In this document: piece after piece, positions 4,764-5,404 of the stretch
How positions within the stretch are numbered: position 1 is the first letter of the stretch
How the letters are laid out: every line of letters begins with the position of its first letter
Assembly (NCBI GenBank): GCA_937892225.1
Contig: CALAUH010000071.1
Location: 1 to 5,404, forward strand
Origin: an uncultured Treponema sp.
GTDB lineage: Bacteria; Spirochaetota; Spirochaetia; Treponematales; Treponemataceae
Direction of reading: 5' to 3'
DNA length: 5,404 nucleotides
Notes under the pieces: generated by a model
Databases searched by the model: none
The model's input: only the letters and a program-made list of their open reading frames with translations
Told to the model about the DNA's origin: nothing
Position numbers and translations under genes: made by a program

Positions 4764-5330
4764 TTATTTTGCTCTTTCAAGGAATGAACCATCGCGAGTA
4801 TCAATAACAATTTTATCACCAGTATTGATGAATAAAGGAACTCTTACTTCAATACCAGTATCCAAAGTAGCTGGTTTTAAAGATTTACCAGAAGTATCAC
4901 CTTTTACACCAGGTTCACAGTATGTAATTGAACGTGTAACACGTACAGGAAGATCAATACCTACAGGTTTTCCTTCGTAGAAAGTAAGATTTACTTCAAG
5001 GTCATCATCTGGAGTAATATATCCAGCGTAATCACCGAGATCTTCTTTTGCAAGTTCAAACTGTTCATAAGTATCCTGATCCATAAATACAAAAGTATCA
5101 CCATCAATGTAAGAAAGTTTTGTTTCATGTGATTCAAGGTCTACTTCATCAAATTTTTCACCAGCATCAATACCAAGATCCATAGTTGAATTAGTAACAA
5201 GATTCTTTACACGTAAACTAGTTACCATTCCGGCACGTCCTGAACGCTGTCCAAGCATTTTCTGAACGATTAATGGATTTCCTTCGTACATAAAAGCTGT
5301 TCCAACTTTTAATTGTGATGTCATTAACAT
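4764..5330 (-). CDS. efp: Translation elongation factor P, arginine type
   Basis: The protein has 188 residues, the normal EF-P length. EF-P binds ribosomes between the P and E sites and relieves stalling at consecutive prolines. The N-terminal KOW-like domain (about 1-65), an OB domain (about 66-128) and a second OB domain with the signature ITYCEPGVKGDTSGKSLKPA (about 135-154) are all recognisable; the end GDKIVIDTRDGSFLERAK is typical. The tip of the first domain reads QRSGRAG, so R32 replaces the lysine of PGKG-type EF-Ps. This resembles the SGR tip of Pseudomonas EF-P, where R32 is rhamnosylated by EarP. ATG 5330 is preferred over ATG 5324: AGAGG at 5344-5340 is 9 nt from the first but 15 nt from the second, and only the first puts the Arg at position 32. 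No earP gene is visible, but the upstream region is outside the window. Confidence 0.96.
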   Translation of the reverse strand: MLMTSQLKVGTAFMYEGNPLIVQKMLGQRSGRAGMVTSLRVKNLVTNSTMDLGIDAGEKFDEVDLESHETKLSYIDGDTFVFMDQDTYEQFELAKEDLGDYAGYITPDDDLEVNLTFYEGKPVGIDLPVRVTRSITYCEPGVKGDTSGKSLKPATLDTGIEVRVPLFINTGDKIVIDTRDGSFLERAK

Positions 5331-5361
5331 AATATAAAACCTCTAATAAAAATTTTTCTAT

Positions 5362-5391
5362 ACTATAATTACATTATACTAATTTTTTCAA
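5362..5391 (-). promoter_or_regulatory. efp: Possible second efp promoter (P2) overlapping P1
   Basis: On the minus strand, TTGAAA (5391-5386), an 18-nt spacer and TATAGT (5367-5362) form a second acceptable promoter about 11 nt downstream of P1. In such AT-rich DNA this may be a chance match. Confidence 0.35.
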
Positions 5392-5401
5392 TTAATGTCA
5401 T
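5373..5401 (-). promoter_or_regulatory. efp: Promoter of efp (P1)
   Basis: On the minus strand, -35 ATGACA (5401-5396, five of six), a 17-nt spacer and a perfect -10 TATAAT (5378-5373) are seen. Transcription would start near 5366, giving a leader of about 36 nt that includes the AGAGG ribosome-binding site. Confidence 0.65.
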
Positions 5402-5404
5402 TAA

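Noticed and set aside
1..5404. CRISPR arrays, tRNA or rRNA genes, insertion sequences
   Set aside because: No regularly spaced direct repeats, cloverleaf-like segments or transposase ORFs were seen on either strand.

Overview
The window looks like an AT-rich host-associated spirochaete chromosome, most likely a Treponema of the gut, rumen or oral group. I infer this from the low GC content, the style of the serine hydroxymethyltransferase C-terminus (a long tail ending in LYPELDLDFL), the spirochaete-like lipobox of a small lipoprotein, and an arginine-type EF-P. No database search was possible, so the genus is an inference.

Layout. Positions 2-466 are the 3' end of glyA. A long imperfect hairpin with a T-run (495-570) follows; it is built from 9-10 nt units. 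Directly behind it lies a two-gene unit separated by 1 nt: a six-helix membrane protein (586-1257) and a histidine phosphatase (1259-2101). This unit converges on rpsU (2163-2369, minus strand), with a terminator between them at 2101-2141. Upstream of rpsU on the same strand is a small lipoprotein gene (2463-2942). The rpsU ribosome-binding site and start codon are matched by an inverted copy lying right at the lipoprotein stop codon. A 199-bp divergent intergenic region (2943-3141) holds two strong inverted repeats and the promoter of a umuD-like/umuC operon (3142-4706; ATGA overlap). The operon converges on efp (4764-5330, minus strand), whose terminator touches the umuC stop codon. The efp promoter is at the right edge.

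How the genes work together. Most of the genes are housekeeping: one-carbon metabolism (glyA), translation (rpsU, efp), an envelope lipoprotein, and a membrane protein/phosphatase pair of unknown role. The most distinctive part is the translesion-polymerase operon. Its UmuD-like subunit begins three residues before the position where UmuD is normally cleaved. An in-frame stop codon lies just upstream, and neither member of the Ser-Lys protease dyad is present at the aligned positions. It therefore appears to be made directly as a UmuD'-like form. Control would then rest on transcription, and the promoter carries two inverted 18-bp operator-like boxes and appears to give a leaderless mRNA. Three non-coding structures deserve attention alongside it: the rpsU inverted repeat, the terminator hairpin just in front of the membrane-protein gene, and the AT-only palindrome between the lipoprotein and umuD genes.
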